A DNA stretch of 35,799 nt from Clostridia bacterium (GCA_017407835.1 JAFQVV010000001.1:1-35799), one strand, 5' to 3'. Positions 1 to 8,501 are shown, counted from the first letter of the stretch. Notes: generated by a model from the sequence alone, not told the origin. Numbers and translations are program-made.

Positions 1-127
1 GAGTTACTCTTTGTAAAGAATTGTCGAGTTCGTTTCGCACATTTGTGCTTTGTACTCTTGTTGTTGTTCAATTTTCAATGACCGATCTCTTGTCTCGCCT
101 CAGGTCCTCCCTCGGCGCGACTCGATT
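1..127 (-). other. Putative rRNA operon leader (runs off left edge)
   Basis: No convincing gene is present. Read on the minus strand, the segment follows a perfect promoter and contains a stretch of the form TCATTGAAAATTGAACAAC, at about 65-83, of the kind found in leaders and spacers of Firmicutes rRNA operons. It also has a G/A-rich tract just after the transcription start. The short plus-strand reading frames here show no protein-like features. Assignment to an rRNA operon is inference from the promoter pair and this phrase; the 16S gene itself would lie outside the window. Confidence 0.5.
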
Positions 128-156
128 ATTATACCACATCCCCGAACCTTTGTCAA
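128..156 (-). promoter_or_regulatory. Consensus sigma-A promoter, proximal of tandem pair
   Basis: On the minus strand this reads TTGACA, 17 bases, TATAAT, a perfect match to the housekeeping consensus. It fires leftward toward the window edge. Together with the second promoter about 117 bases upstream it forms the tandem layout typical of rRNA operons. Confidence 0.85.
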
Positions 157-244
157 GAGCTTTTTTAAACTTTTTTCAAAGTTTTTTCAACCCCACAAAA
201 CTCCGCTTCTGTGGCAGCCCCCCGCTCTCGCGGTGAGCCTTTTT

Positions 245-273
245 ATTTTACTATATTCTTCGCCTTTTGTCAA
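245..273 (-). promoter_or_regulatory. Strong sigma-A promoter, distal of tandem pair
   Basis: On the minus strand this reads TTGACA, 17 bases, TAAAAT. It points the same way as the perfect promoter at 128-156 and is separated from it by an AT-rich stretch with poly-T and poly-A runs. No gene lies between them, so both appear to drive the leader running off the left edge. Confidence 0.75.
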
Positions 274-414
274 CCCCTTTTTGACAAAAAATCTGCTTTT
301 TTATGTGATTTGGTACTCCCATCATATATACATCAAACAAAGTAAGAAATTTGCAAGAATTTCATCCAAAAGTTCTTCACAATTTTCCGTTATTCTATCT
401 GCAGCGGCAATTAG

Positions 415-443
415 TTGACAAAGCAAAGCAAATCGAGTACAAT
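415..443 (+). promoter_or_regulatory. Promoter of the amidase/two-component operon
   Basis: TTGACA at 415-420, a 17-base spacer and TACAAT at 438-443. The predicted start of transcription is about 20 bases before the amidase start codon at 474, so the leader is very short. It is the only good plus-strand promoter upstream of the three-gene operon. Confidence 0.8.
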
Positions 444-473
444 GTTTATATCACCATTTCACGAGGTATTTTC

Positions 474-1118
474 ATGCGCCATTCTTCCCGTAATTATCTG
501 CTGCGCAGAATATTGATTGCAGCACTGATTTTATGCCTGTTCGCCGCTTCTCTTCCCTTTTCTTTCAGACTCATTCAACGCCTGAGTGAAAGCGAGGAGG
601 TTGCAGCTCTGCGGCAGGTTGAAATTCCCACTTGGATTGAGGTGGATTTGATTGGCATCAACGGTGCCGCCCGCCGCGGCACTTCGCTTGAATCGGTCGG
701 CGGAATTGTCATCCACTACATTGGGAATCCCGCGACAACAGCAGCACAAAATCGAAACTATTTCGACAACCCCGACACAACGGTCAGTGCACATTTTGTG
801 ATTGGATTGGAGGGCGAAATTATTCAATGCGTTCCGCTCAATGAAAAATCCTCCGCCAGCAATCATCGAAATGCCGATACCATTTCGATTGAAGTCTGCC
901 ACCCCGACGAAACCGGTGTTTTTACCGATGCATCCTATCGCGCTCTGGTTCGTCTGAGTGCTTGGCTCTGTCACGAATGCGGCTTGGATACCGAAGCAAT
1001 CATTCGTCATTATGATGTGACGGGAAAGACTTGTCCGCGTTGGTTTGTGGAAGATGAGGAGGCATGGGAGAAATTCCGCAGAGATGTTGCCTCCGCTCTG
1101 GAGAAAGGAGAGTTTTAA
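474..1118 (+). CDS. Membrane-anchored N-acetylmuramoyl-L-alanine amidase (Amidase_2/PGRP fold)
   Basis: A 214-residue protein predicted to cut the bond between N-acetylmuramic acid and the stem peptide of peptidoglycan. It begins with a basic stretch and one hydrophobic segment (about residues 11-30), so it is probably secreted or anchored outside the membrane. The catalytic domain spans about 70-205. The zinc-ligand pattern of the Amidase_2 family is visible: H81 in HYIGNP, H179 in RHYDVTGK, and C187 in KTCPRW, which takes the place of the last ligand as in many Gram-positive members. The start at 474 was chosen over an in-frame upstream ATG because the promoter lies between them and an ACGAGG-like site precedes 474. 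It is the first gene of an operon: the next start codon follows the stop by one base. Confidence 0.85.
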   Translation: MRHSSRNYLLRRILIAALILCLFAASLPFSFRLIQRLSESEEVAALRQVEIPTWIEVDLIGINGAARRGTSLESVGGIVIHYIGNPATTAAQNRNYFDNPDTTVSAHFVIGLEGEIIQCVPLNEKSSASNHRNADTISIEVCHPDETGVFTDASYRALVRLSAWLCHECGLDTEAIIRHYDVTGKTCPRWFVEDEEAWEKFRRDVASALEKGEF

Positions 1119-1119
1119 T

Positions 1120-1821
1120 ATGCAGCTGCAGCCCTCCATCTTAATTGTAGACGATGATCATGACATTGTGCGGGCAATCTCCCTTCTGCTCGGAAAGCAG
1201 GGGTATCGTCTGTACACGGCAAACAACGGTTTGGACGCACTGGATATTGTTGCCACAACACCTCTGCATTTAATTTTGCTTGATATCATGATGCCGAGTC
1301 TGGACGGATTATCCGCGCTGATGAAAATCCGTACATCCAAAAATATCCCCGTTATTCTGCTCTCGGCCAAAACCGAGGATTCGGACAAAATCCTGGGGCT
1401 TTCGATGGGGGCGGACGACTATATCGCCAAGCCCTACAAGCCCGAGGAGCTTGTCGCCCGTGTGCAGGCACAGCTCAGACGTTATTTAACGCTGGGCAGT
1501 GTGAATACACAGTCCGCCGGCACTTTGGCTGTTGGTGATCTGCTCTATAATAAAGAGGAAAAACGCTTACTCGTACGCGGAGAGCCCGTCCATCTCACCT
1601 CAACCGAAACCAAAATTGTTGAACTGCTGATGGGCACGCCGGGGAGGATTTATTCCGCGGAAGAAATTTACGAACGGGTATGGAACGAGCCATCCTATTC
1701 CTGCGAAAATACGGTCATGGTGCACATTCGCCGAATTCGCGAGAAGATTGAACTCAATCCGCGAGAACCCGAATACTTGAAGGTGGTGTGGGGAATTGGA
1801 TACAAGATTGACAAAAGATAA
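1120..1821 (+). CDS. OmpR/PhoB-family response regulator
   Basis: A 233-residue two-component response regulator. The receiver domain (about 5-120) has the acidic pocket D11-D12-D13, the phospho-acceptor D55 in LLDIMMP, a switch residue in LLSAKTED and the conserved lysine in AKPYKPEEL. The C-terminal winged helix (about 135-233), with a TSTETKIVELLM start and a VMVHIRRIREKIE recognition helix, is the OmpR/VanR type. The start ATG at 1120 has a GAAAGGAG site eight bases upstream and follows the amidase stop by one base. The kinase gene overlaps its end by 26 bases, so the two are probably translationally coupled. The VanR-like flavour and the amidase upstream suggest a cell-envelope signal, which is inference. 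Confidence 0.93.
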   Translation: MQLQPSILIVDDDHDIVRAISLLLGKQGYRLYTANNGLDALDIVATTPLHLILLDIMMPSLDGLSALMKIRTSKNIPVILLSAKTEDSDKILGLSMGADDYIAKPYKPEELVARVQAQLRRYLTLGSVNTQSAGTLAVGDLLYNKEEKRLLVRGEPVHLTSTETKIVELLMGTPGRIYSAEEIYERVWNEPSYSCENTVMVHIRRIREKIELNPREPEYLKVVWGIGYKIDKR

Positions 1822-4081
1822 CGCAAGCACTCGCCGACTGCATCCCGTGCGGGCATGGATCTGCTTTGCACTGGCTATGACCCTGCTGTTTGGCAGTATC
1901 GCCCTCGCAGTGGGATTCGGAGGAGAGCTGTACGAGCACCGCTCAACTATCCTTCGGTTTATCCCCTATGCCATGTCATTCGAATATCACGATTCGGATA
2001 TCTACTGGCACGATATGCTTCTGTATATGGAGTATCTGAACGAAGTCATCACAGGCCGTACACCTTTGATGGTGTACGACGAAGAAGACTACTGTTATGT
2101 CAACGATTTTCGCTTCATGGACGAAGTGACAGAAGAGAAACACGCCGAAATTGAGCCTGTTCCCCAGGAGGATACCTCCGATCTCTTCGCCTCCACTACG
2201 GTACCGGTGGAAACCACGGGAAGCCCCAGCACTACCTCGGCGCAAATTGTCGATCCCCTTTCCCCCGACTACTATCCCACCTCCTACAGGGGAAGTGCGC
2301 TAGCCGAGGATGCGCTTCAAGGGAACATCAGCTATCATGTTGCCCTGGGTGATCGTATCCTTGACGGAGGAACCGGGGAGGACTGGAACTATGCGCTGAT
2401 CTGGTCGGGCGGTGAGCTATATGTGGTGGGACCGGGTCAAAATGCAGTAAACAATGTCATCGTAATTCCCGGCACAGATATCCTGGGCTATCCCGCCCGG
2501 GACTACGTTCCCCTTCGGGAATATCTGCGGGATACCGATAATCTGTTTGGCAGGGGTAACAGCCCCCTGCGAGATCTTGATCCCGATGCTCTCATCATCC
2601 TCAAGCCCAGCGGGCGCATTTTGGACGGTCGGCTGGGCCAGCTGGCGGGCGGACATCAGTCCATCTATGTCTACGGTGCCATTTGCTGGGGCATCACGGC
2701 GTTGATCACGCTGATTATCATTCTCTTCGTGAGTGTCATCATCGACCGCCGCAGCAAGGCGGCGGCCGATGCCGCCATCGGCGGTCTGCTGGGCCACATC
2801 TGGCTGGAAGTTCGGCTTCTCCTCCTCTTCTTTGCCGGGCTGTTCTATGCCCTGGTCATCGCAGAGGGGGACGAGATGGTGGGCTACACCCTGCTTATCT
2901 CTACCGTTTGGTTCTGGTTTTACTGTATCGCCGTCGACCTGAGCCACAACGGTCTGCGCACCTTCACCTGCAACACCATTACCACTCTGGCCAAGCTTAT
3001 CCGCCGCCGAACCGATCGTCTTCCTTTGCACCGGGCCATGTCGCGGAGGGAGCTGCACCTTGCCCTGCCCCTCATGATCTGCGGCGGTGTCGGGCTATTC
3101 GCGCTGCTGATGATCCTGTTCGGCTATCACCCTCTGCAAACCATCTTCGGCTTCTTCTGGCTTGCTGTGAGTATCCTCGGCGCGGTGTATTTTGCGATTC
3201 AATACTTCCGCACCCGGCATGAGGACTACACCCACATTGCCGCGGTGATGGAGCGGATCTGCGACATTCGAGACGGCAGGGCCGGCTCCGCCCCCGAGAT
3301 CCCCGCCGATCACCGTATCGCCCCCTATGCCGAAGCCCTGGAGGGAATCTACGCCGGCATCGAGACGGCGGTGGCCGAACGCACCAAGAGTGAGCGCACC
3401 AAGATCGAGATGGTCACCAACATTTCCCATGATCTCAAGACACCCCTGACCTCCATTGTGGGGTACGCCGATCTGCTCGCCGATGTTGAAGGGCTCCCCC
3501 CCGAGGCGATGGACTATGTTTCCATCATCTCACGCAAGAGCGCACGGCTGAGCGGTCTGATCAAAGATCTGTTCGTCCTCACCAAAGCCACAACCAGTGA
3601 TCTTCCGCTGGACATCGAACCGCTGGACTTGACTCGTCTGCTCAATCAACTGCTGGCAGAGCAGGCCGATGCCATTGCCGCCGCGCCCGTTAAAGTTGTG
3701 GCCGCCCTGCCCGACTGCGAATGCCCCCTGAACAACGACGGAACCAAGCTTTACCGCGTCTTTGCCAATCTTCTGGAAAATGCTCTGCGCTATTCGCTGG
3801 AGGGCTCGCGGATCTTCCTCTCTCTGGAGGAAGCAAAGGGTGAGAACGGCAGCAAAGTCTGGCGGGTGACGGTCAAGAACACTTCCCGGGAATACATCGA
3901 CTTCACTGCCGAGGAAATTCTGGCCCGTTTCGTGCGTGGGGACCGCAACCGTACCACCGAGGGGAGCGGTCTTGGGCTTCCCATTGCCAAAAGCTTCACT
4001 GAGCTTTGCGGCGGCAGGTTCGATCTTCACCTTGACGGGGACAGCTTCTGCGTCACGGTGGATCTGCCGGGGGCACAATAA
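1796..4081 (+). CDS. Multi-pass sensor histidine kinase, VanS-like catalytic core
   Basis: A 761-residue membrane sensor kinase, partner of the regulator just upstream. It begins with TTG at 1796 behind a GGTGGTGTGGGG site inside the regulator gene. A membrane segment (about 21-42) is followed by an extracytoplasmic region of about 245 residues with a Ser/Thr-rich stretch (about 133-150). Further membrane segments lie at about 290-316, 337-356, 362-381, 421-443 and 447-470. The kinase core has the H-box NISHDLKTPL with H545, an N-box with N662 in ANLLENALRYS, and a G-rich loop at 723-731 (GSGLGLPIA). The usual DxGxG box is replaced by VKNTS, a variation I recall in other Clostridia kinases of this type. 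The ligand cannot be told from sequence. Confidence 0.9.
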   Translation: MDTRLTKDNASTRRLHPVRAWICFALAMTLLFGSIALAVGFGGELYEHRSTILRFIPYAMSFEYHDSDIYWHDMLLYMEYLNEVITGRTPLMVYDEEDYCYVNDFRFMDEVTEEKHAEIEPVPQEDTSDLFASTTVPVETTGSPSTTSAQIVDPLSPDYYPTSYRGSALAEDALQGNISYHVALGDRILDGGTGEDWNYALIWSGGELYVVGPGQNAVNNVIVIPGTDILGYPARDYVPLREYLRDTDNLFGRGNSPLRDLDPDALIILKPSGRILDGRLGQLAGGHQSIYVYGAICWGITALITLIIILFVSVIIDRRSKAAADAAIGGLLGHIWLEVRLLLLFFAGLFYALVIAEGDEMVGYTLLISTVWFWFYCIAVDLSHNGLRTFTCNTITTLAKLIRRRTDRLPLHRAMSRRELHLALPLMICGGVGLFALLMILFGYHPLQTIFGFFWLAVSILGAVYFAIQYFRTRHEDYTHIAAVMERICDIRDGRAGSAPEIPADHRIAPYAEALEGIYAGIETAVAERTKSERTKIEMVTNISHDLKTPLTSIVGYADLLADVEGLPPEAMDYVSIISRKSARLSGLIKDLFVLTKATTSDLPLDIEPLDLTRLLNQLLAEQADAIAAAPVKVVAALPDCECPLNNDGTKLYRVFANLLENALRYSLEGSRIFLSLEEAKGENGSKVWRVTVKNTSREYIDFTAEEILARFVRGDRNRTTEGSGLGLPIAKSFTELCGGRFDLHLDGDSFCVTVDLPGAQ

Positions 4082-4115
4082 AATAAGGGACTGCGCATGG
4101 CGCAGTCCCTTATTT
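4081..4115. terminator. Bidirectional terminator between kinase and sigma factor genes
   Basis: A 16-bp perfect stem (4081-4096 with 4100-4115) closed by three bases, A-rich on the left and T-rich on the right. It sits directly after the kinase stop codon and three bases beyond the stop of the convergent sigma factor gene, so it can serve both transcripts. Confidence 0.9.
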
Positions 4116-4118
4116 TTC

Positions 4119-5696
4119 TTATGCTCCACAGATAACACCCCAGACACACAGGGGTGTGTTGGGGGCGGCGAGCTTGAGTCTTCCGCTTGCCAGCAGATCC
4201 TCCATGAGGAAGGCCGCCGTGTCCAGGCGGTGGTGGATCTTGGCGATGTCCCCGCACTGATCCCGCACCGCGTCAGGAACCTGCGGGGTGAGCATTGCTT
4301 CGGCGCGGTCCGAGATATCGATCATGCAGGCCGCCACCTGTTTGGTGACGGGGCGCAGGAAGGTGCAGAGTTCCGCAAACACCCGTTCCCTGAAGACCGG
4401 GAAGTTTGCCCCAAGACGCCCGTCCCGGCAGGTGATGAATCCATGTTCGATGAGCCAGGGCAGCGTTTCGTTATTTTTGTCTGCCGACTCGCCCAGTACA
4501 GCTCTCCACATGGCCTGGGCCTTTTTGATGAAGTTTTTGTGGTCGTAGCACTGACAGGACTCAATGGCGCGATAATTCTCCGCGGAGAACCATGCGGTGC
4601 CATCGGGGTTGGGCGTTTTCATACACACTCCATGAAAATGGTGGTGCTTGAAATCATTGTCGTAGCCAAAAACCCAGCCTTCCCCACCCGGGGCCAGCTT
4701 CCCGGGCTCGCCCAGGGGAGAGATCTCTCTTGCCAGCTTATAGCCGTTGACCATGGCGATGTTCAACAGGCCCCACATCAGGCGGTTATCATCATAATCT
4801 CGGCCGGCAAAGTCCAGCTCACGCACCCGAGGGAGAAGCGCAAGCGTGTCAGCAAACACCGACTCTGCCACGCTGTGATAGAGCTCCGCCGTCTGCCTCA
4901 CAAATTCGGTTTCGTATGCATCGGTGATGATCACCATGGCAGTCCGATACTTCTTACCCGCTCTGCTCAGCACCCCTGCCGCTTCCAGCCTTTCCAGCTC
5001 TTCTTCAAGATACGGCATGGCCACCCCCAGCTCCACCGACAGCTCCTCCGCCGTCATGTCCGCTTCATAGGCCGCCAACAGGATGGAACCTGGCAGTCTG
5101 CGGCAAAGCAGATCGCCGAAACAGTTACGGTCCCCCCAGAAATCCATCCGGAACACACCCGGATTATAGCTTTTCTCTCCCAGTTTTCTTGTCATTGCAA
5201 TCCCTTCCTTCAACAGTTTTCGTGCGCGGGAAAGGTGATACTTCACCATCTCTACGCTGATGTTTTGTTCTTTTGCAATGAGGGAACAAGTTTTGTTTTC
5301 CACATAGTGCGCCACACAAATCTCCCGGTAGAGCCGCCCCAGCAGGGACAGCTCACGTCGAAGCAGATAGAGGTTTTCGGTCTCCTCCTCCCGCTCCAGA
5401 TATACCGTCTCGGCCGATGGCTCATAGACGCCCACCGTCCCCTCCTCCGGCTCGGCCGCATATCGGCGCAGCTCCTCCCGACGGATGAATTTACGGAAGG
5501 TATTCTCGGCAATCTTCCAGGCAAAGCCCCAGAAGGCCTTCTCATCCCGACAGTTTTTCGCCGAGGTCAGCATAGCGCAGACGATCTCGGCGGCAAGATC
5601 CTCGGCCTGATCTTTGTCATACAGGCGAGCATAGGCGTAACCGTAGATGGCAGGCAGCTTTTCGGCGATCAGTTTGGCAGCGGTGGTTTCGTTCAT
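4119..5696 (-). CDS. ECF-type sigma-70 factor with large C-terminal extension
   Basis: A 525-residue protein. Residues about 5-75 match sigma region 2 (KDQAEDLAAEIV, then AFWGFAWKIAENTFRKFIRRE) and about 110-165 match region 4, ending in a helix-turn-helix with SLIAKEQNISVEMVKYHLSR. Ordinary ECF factors stop near 160-200 residues. This one continues for about 350 more, with a second winged-helix-like part at about 203-250 (TAEELSVELGVAMPYLEEEL) and then a mostly helical region with a histidine-rich DFKHHHFHGVC patch. The start at 5696 was preferred because GAGGGAAACC precedes it; the in-frame ATGs at 5768 and 5729 lack such a site. No anti-sigma factor gene is adjacent. I recall similar extended factors in Clostridia but know no function for the extension, which may act as a built-in regulator. 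Confidence 0.8.
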   Translation of the reverse strand: MNETTAAKLIAEKLPAIYGYAYARLYDKDQAEDLAAEIVCAMLTSAKNCRDEKAFWGFAWKIAENTFRKFIRREELRRYAAEPEEGTVGVYEPSAETVYLEREEETENLYLLRRELSLLGRLYREICVAHYVENKTCSLIAKEQNISVEMVKYHLSRARKLLKEGIAMTRKLGEKSYNPGVFRMDFWGDRNCFGDLLCRRLPGSILLAAYEADMTAEELSVELGVAMPYLEEELERLEAAGVLSRAGKKYRTAMVIITDAYETEFVRQTAELYHSVAESVFADTLALLPRVRELDFAGRDYDDNRLMWGLLNIAMVNGYKLAREISPLGEPGKLAPGGEGWVFGYDNDFKHHHFHGVCMKTPNPDGTAWFSAENYRAIESCQCYDHKNFIKKAQAMWRAVLGESADKNNETLPWLIEHGFITCRDGRLGANFPVFRERVFAELCTFLRPVTKQVAACMIDISDRAEAMLTPQVPDAVRDQCGDIAKIHHRLDTAAFLMEDLLASGRLKLAAPNTPLCVWGVICGA

Positions 5697-5768
5697 GGTT
5701 TCCCTCACAGTTTGAAAGCTTTCACTCATATAGTATCGGTCAGCGGAAACGGTTAAGGCTTTCGGCAA

Positions 5769-5800
5769 AAATTCGCACCGAAAAATTTCGGTGCGAATTT
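5769..5800 (-). terminator. Terminator of the hemolysin III gene
   Basis: A perfect inverted repeat (5769-5783 with 5786-5800), one base beyond the stop codon of the minus-strand gene. On that strand it is followed by a run of T. The A/T base pairs at the outside could also make it work for plus-strand transcripts. Confidence 0.85.
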
Positions 5801-5801
5801 C

Positions 5802-6506
5802 TTACATCACAAAAAACAGAATACAGAAGAACTGGAGCAGGCTGCCCAGCACCACAAACAGGTGAAAGACCGAGTGGACATAACGGCGCTTCATTTTCTT
5901 TCCCAGCCCGTAGATCAGCGCCCCCACGGTATAGGCAACGCCCCCCAGCAGAAGGAAGATCAGCCCGCCCGTCTCAATGGATTCGATGGTAGGCTTGACC
6001 GCGCCCAGCACACACCAGCCCATGCCCAGATAGCAGATCATGGAAAAGGCCTTGAACCGCTCAAGATTGATGGCGTTGAGGGTAATTCCCAGCGCCGCCA
6101 TTCCCCATACGCAGCCGAAGATAGTCCAGCCCACCGGTGCGCTGTACTCGCGCAGGTTGCAGAGGGCAATGGGGGTGTAGGTGCCTGCGATGAGAAGGAA
6201 GATGGAGCAATGGTCAATGATGCGGAAGACCCGCTTTGCCCCCAGGCGGGGAGAGAGGCCGTGATAGATACTGGACATGGTATAGAGCAGGATCATGGTT
6301 CCACCGAAGATGGCGCCCCCCACCACGCCCCAGACGTTGCGGTGCAGTGCCGCCATGATAACGCAGAGCACGGTGGCGGTAATCCCCAACGCGCCCCCCG
6401 CAATGTGGGAGACCATGTTGAAGATCTCCTCCCCACGGGTATAGGCCGGTACTTTATTTTTCTTTACCGCGCTTGCCGACCGAAGTTCTGCCGCATTTTC
6501 GTTCAT
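5802..6506 (-). CDS. Hemolysin III / PAQR-family membrane protein
   Basis: A 234-residue protein with about seven membrane segments. It carries the family's conserved polar signatures: SSIYHG near residue 85, RIIDHCSIFLLIAGTYTP near 105-122, and the C-terminal HSVFHLFVVLGS. In this superfamily (YqfA, TrhA, PAQR receptors) the histidines and aspartate bind a metal and the proteins are thought to be hydrolase-like; a true toxin role is doubtful. The start at 6506 has an AAAGGGAGG site seven bases upstream; an earlier in-frame start lacks one. It has its own promoter and terminator, so it is a single-gene unit. Confidence 0.88.
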   Translation of the reverse strand: MNENAAELRSASAVKKNKVPAYTRGEEIFNMVSHIAGGALGITATVLCVIMAALHRNVWGVVGGAIFGGTMILLYTMSSIYHGLSPRLGAKRVFRIIDHCSIFLLIAGTYTPIALCNLREYSAPVGWTIFGCVWGMAALGITLNAINLERFKAFSMICYLGMGWCVLGAVKPTIESIETGGLIFLLLGGVAYTVGALIYGLGKKMKRRYVHSVFHLFVVLGSLLQFFCILFFVM

Positions 6507-6550
6507 GACAATTCCTCCCTTTCCCGGGAACCCCCGCAAAAACTGCTATT

Positions 6551-6579
6551 ATGATACCATTTTTTTGCTTGGCTGTCAA
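6551..6579 (-). promoter_or_regulatory. Promoter of the hemolysin III gene
   Basis: On the minus strand this reads TTGACA, 17 bases, TATCAT. It lies between the stop of the YtvI-like gene (6599) and the hemolysin III start codon (6506), leaving a leader of roughly 40 bases. Confidence 0.8.
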
Positions 6580-6598
6580 GAATCTATCCCCCAAATAT

Positions 6599-7696
6599 TT
6601 ACGATTTGGGCGAGTCTGCGGCAAGCATACTAAAGGCAAGTGCCGCGGCGGGAGAGAGGAACATCCCCGCCACACCAAAGAGACGAAAACCGATATACAT
6701 CGCAGCCAAAGTAAGCAGCGGATGCAATCCGATACTGCCGCCGATGATGCGCGGCTCGGCAATCTGCCGCACAATCAGCACCACAGCATATAGGATAATC
6801 AATCCCACACCAAAAGAATATTGCCCTCCCATCAGCACAACAGCCGCCCAGGGGAGAAGTACCGTCCCCACACCAAGAACGGGAAGCACATCAATCAATG
6901 CGATCAGCAGTGCCAAAAGAAAAGCATAGTCTACACCGAGAATCGCGAAACCAATCAAAAGCTCACCGAAGGTCAATCCCAGCAAAAGCAGATAGGCACG
7001 AAGCCAACGCAGTGCCGTCCCCGCGGCACGGCGGCGCAGATCACCCACGTTCCGACGCCATTTTGCAGGAACCATGGTGCGCAGTGCGGCATGAATCCGC
7101 TCAAGATCGAGGCAAAAATAAAAGCAGGCAAGCACCCAAGCAGCAACAAAGAGAAGAATTGCGGGCAGTGCACGCAGAATGGATGCGATCCAGGTGGGAA
7201 TTCGCGTACTCAACTCGGTAACGGCTTGGGTAATCATATTTTCGACCATCTCATCCAGTCCCTGCCACAACCCTTCTGCGTGCGAATTCCCCAACAGACC
7301 ATCCAAGAACGGCATGGATTCGGTTAGATTGGTAAACCAGCCGCCAATCCGTGAGAAAACATCCGAAAACCAGAGTCCCCCATCCTCGCCCAACCAGGTA
7401 AACAGTCGCTGGAGTTCAAAGAGCAGGCGATTCACCGCAAGGGTGAGTAAAAGCCCCAGCAGCAAAAGCGTCAGCAGCATCAACAAGAAAGCGCAGACAC
7501 GATGCGGAATATGCGTATGTGTGCTCATTTTCCCTGCCAACGGGCGGAGCATCAGCGCCATCCCCCACGCCAGCAAAAAGGGGAGAAGAAGGGGAAGTCC
7601 GATTTTCAGCAGCCAATATCCCCCCACAAACACCCCGGCCGCGCAAACAATCCATGCCGCCGCGCGGAACACACCAGTTCCCTTCTCTTCCCGCAT
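6599..7696 (-). CDS. ytvI: AI-2E family permease, sporulation protein YtvI-like
   Basis: A 365-residue polytopic membrane protein. It has two hydrophobic segments near the N-terminus (about 8-42), a third at about 60-82, a long amphipathic middle region (about 85-160), and a cluster of C-terminal membrane helices (about 235-360). The family signature is visible in LLIGFAILGVDYAFLLALLIALIDVLPVLGVG and in the later EPRIIGGSIGLHPLLTLAAMYIG. Members include YtvI, made during sporulation in Bacillus, and various transporters; the substrate here is unknown. The start ATG at 7696 has a GAGGAGGG site five bases upstream. The gene is divergent from the cyclophilin gene. Confidence 0.8.
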   Translation of the reverse strand: MREEKGTGVFRAAAWIVCAAGVFVGGYWLLKIGLPLLLPFLLAWGMALMLRPLAGKMSTHTHIPHRVCAFLLMLLTLLLLGLLLTLAVNRLLFELQRLFTWLGEDGGLWFSDVFSRIGGWFTNLTESMPFLDGLLGNSHAEGLWQGLDEMVENMITQAVTELSTRIPTWIASILRALPAILLFVAAWVLACFYFCLDLERIHAALRTMVPAKWRRNVGDLRRRAAGTALRWLRAYLLLLGLTFGELLIGFAILGVDYAFLLALLIALIDVLPVLGVGTVLLPWAAVVLMGGQYSFGVGLIILYAVVLIVRQIAEPRIIGGSIGLHPLLTLAAMYIGFRLFGVAGMFLSPAAALAFSMLAADSPKS

Positions 7697-7723
7697 AATC
7701 GCCCTCCTCGCCAAACTAAAAAC

Positions 7724-7753
7724 AGTATATGTTTTTGAGGGGTATTTTATCCA
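7724..7753 (-). promoter_or_regulatory. Possible promoter of the YtvI-like gene
   Basis: On the minus strand this reads TGGATA, 18 bases, TATACT. The match to the -35 consensus is only partial, but the position, about 28 bases before the start codon, is suitable. Confidence 0.45.
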
Positions 7754-7782
7754 CCGCAGCCATGCAGATCGACAAAATCCAC

Positions 7783-7811
7783 TTGACAAATACGAAAGTT
7801 TTTGATAGGCT
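7783..7811 (+). promoter_or_regulatory. Promoter of the cyclophilin lipoprotein gene
   Basis: TTGACA at 7783-7788, a 17-base spacer and TAGGCT at 7806-7811. The -35 is perfect and the -10 weak, keeping the key first, second and last positions. The start codon lies about 47 bases downstream. Confidence 0.6.
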
Positions 7812-7857
7812 ATTGATAAACACCTGGCGGCGAGCGATGCCGCGGAATGGAGAAAAT

Positions 7858-8469
7858 ATGAAACGATTGATCTGTACCCTACTCGCACTTCTCACACTTT
7901 GTTTTGCGCTGACGTCCTGCGGCCGCCAGACAGCTACGCCTGACGGCATCTACACCGAACGGCACGAAACCACCGATACGATAACGAATATTGTTCAGAT
8001 TGAACTGGAAAACGGCGGCATTATCCGCATTGAGCTATATCCCGACATCGCCCCTAAAACGGTGGCAAACTTCCAGAAGCTGGTGAGTGAACACTTCTAT
8101 GACGGGCTCATCTTTCACCGTGTGATCAGCGGCTTTATGGTGCAAGGCGGCGATCCCCAGGGCGACGGATTTGGTGGCTCTGACGAAAAGATTATCGGAG
8201 AATTTGCTTCCAACGGCATCCCCAACGACCTCTCCCACGAGCGCGGCGTTGTATCCATGGCGCGCAGCAGTGTCAGCAACGACTCGGCATCTTCGCAATT
8301 TTTCATCATGCACGCAAACAAACCCCATCTTGACGGTGACTACGCCGCGTTCGGCCGTGTCATCGCAGGAATGGAAACCGTAGATTGGATTGCCGCCCAG
8401 GCAACCGGAGAAAATAATAAGCCGCTCAAAGATATCGTCATGAAGGAAGTCCGCTTCGTCACCGAATAA
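7858..8469 (+). CDS. Lipoprotein peptidyl-prolyl cis-trans isomerase, cyclophilin type
   Basis: A 203-residue protein that should catalyse proline isomerisation outside the membrane. Residues 1-20 form a signal peptide ending in the lipobox LTSC, with C21 as the lipidated residue. The cyclophilin domain (about 45-200) shows the catalytic arginine in FHRVISGFMVQGGDPQGDG, the core SSQFFIMHA and the tryptophan-loop equivalent LDGDYAAFGRVIAGM. The start at 7858 has GGAG six to nine bases upstream; the region before it holds the promoter. It stands alone and ends in a strong hairpin. A role in folding secreted proteins is inference from its location. Confidence 0.92.
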   Translation: MKRLICTLLALLTLCFALTSCGRQTATPDGIYTERHETTDTITNIVQIELENGGIIRIELYPDIAPKTVANFQKLVSEHFYDGLIFHRVISGFMVQGGDPQGDGFGGSDEKIIGEFASNGIPNDLSHERGVVSMARSSVSNDSASSQFFIMHANKPHLDGDYAAFGRVIAGMETVDWIAAQATGENNKPLKDIVMKEVRFVTE

Positions 8470-8501
8470 TTCGCACAATCTAAAGAATCCCCATCATCGG
8501 A

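Noticed and set aside
281..309. A plus-strand promoter TTGACA-17-TGTGAT upstream of the amidase
   Set aside because: The -10 match is poor and a much better promoter exists at 415-443.
3936..5756. A 606-codon plus-strand frame opposite the sigma factor gene
   Set aside because: It spans the kinase end, the terminator and the antisense of the sigma gene; no domain or start signal is visible. It is a shadow of the GC-rich sigma gene.
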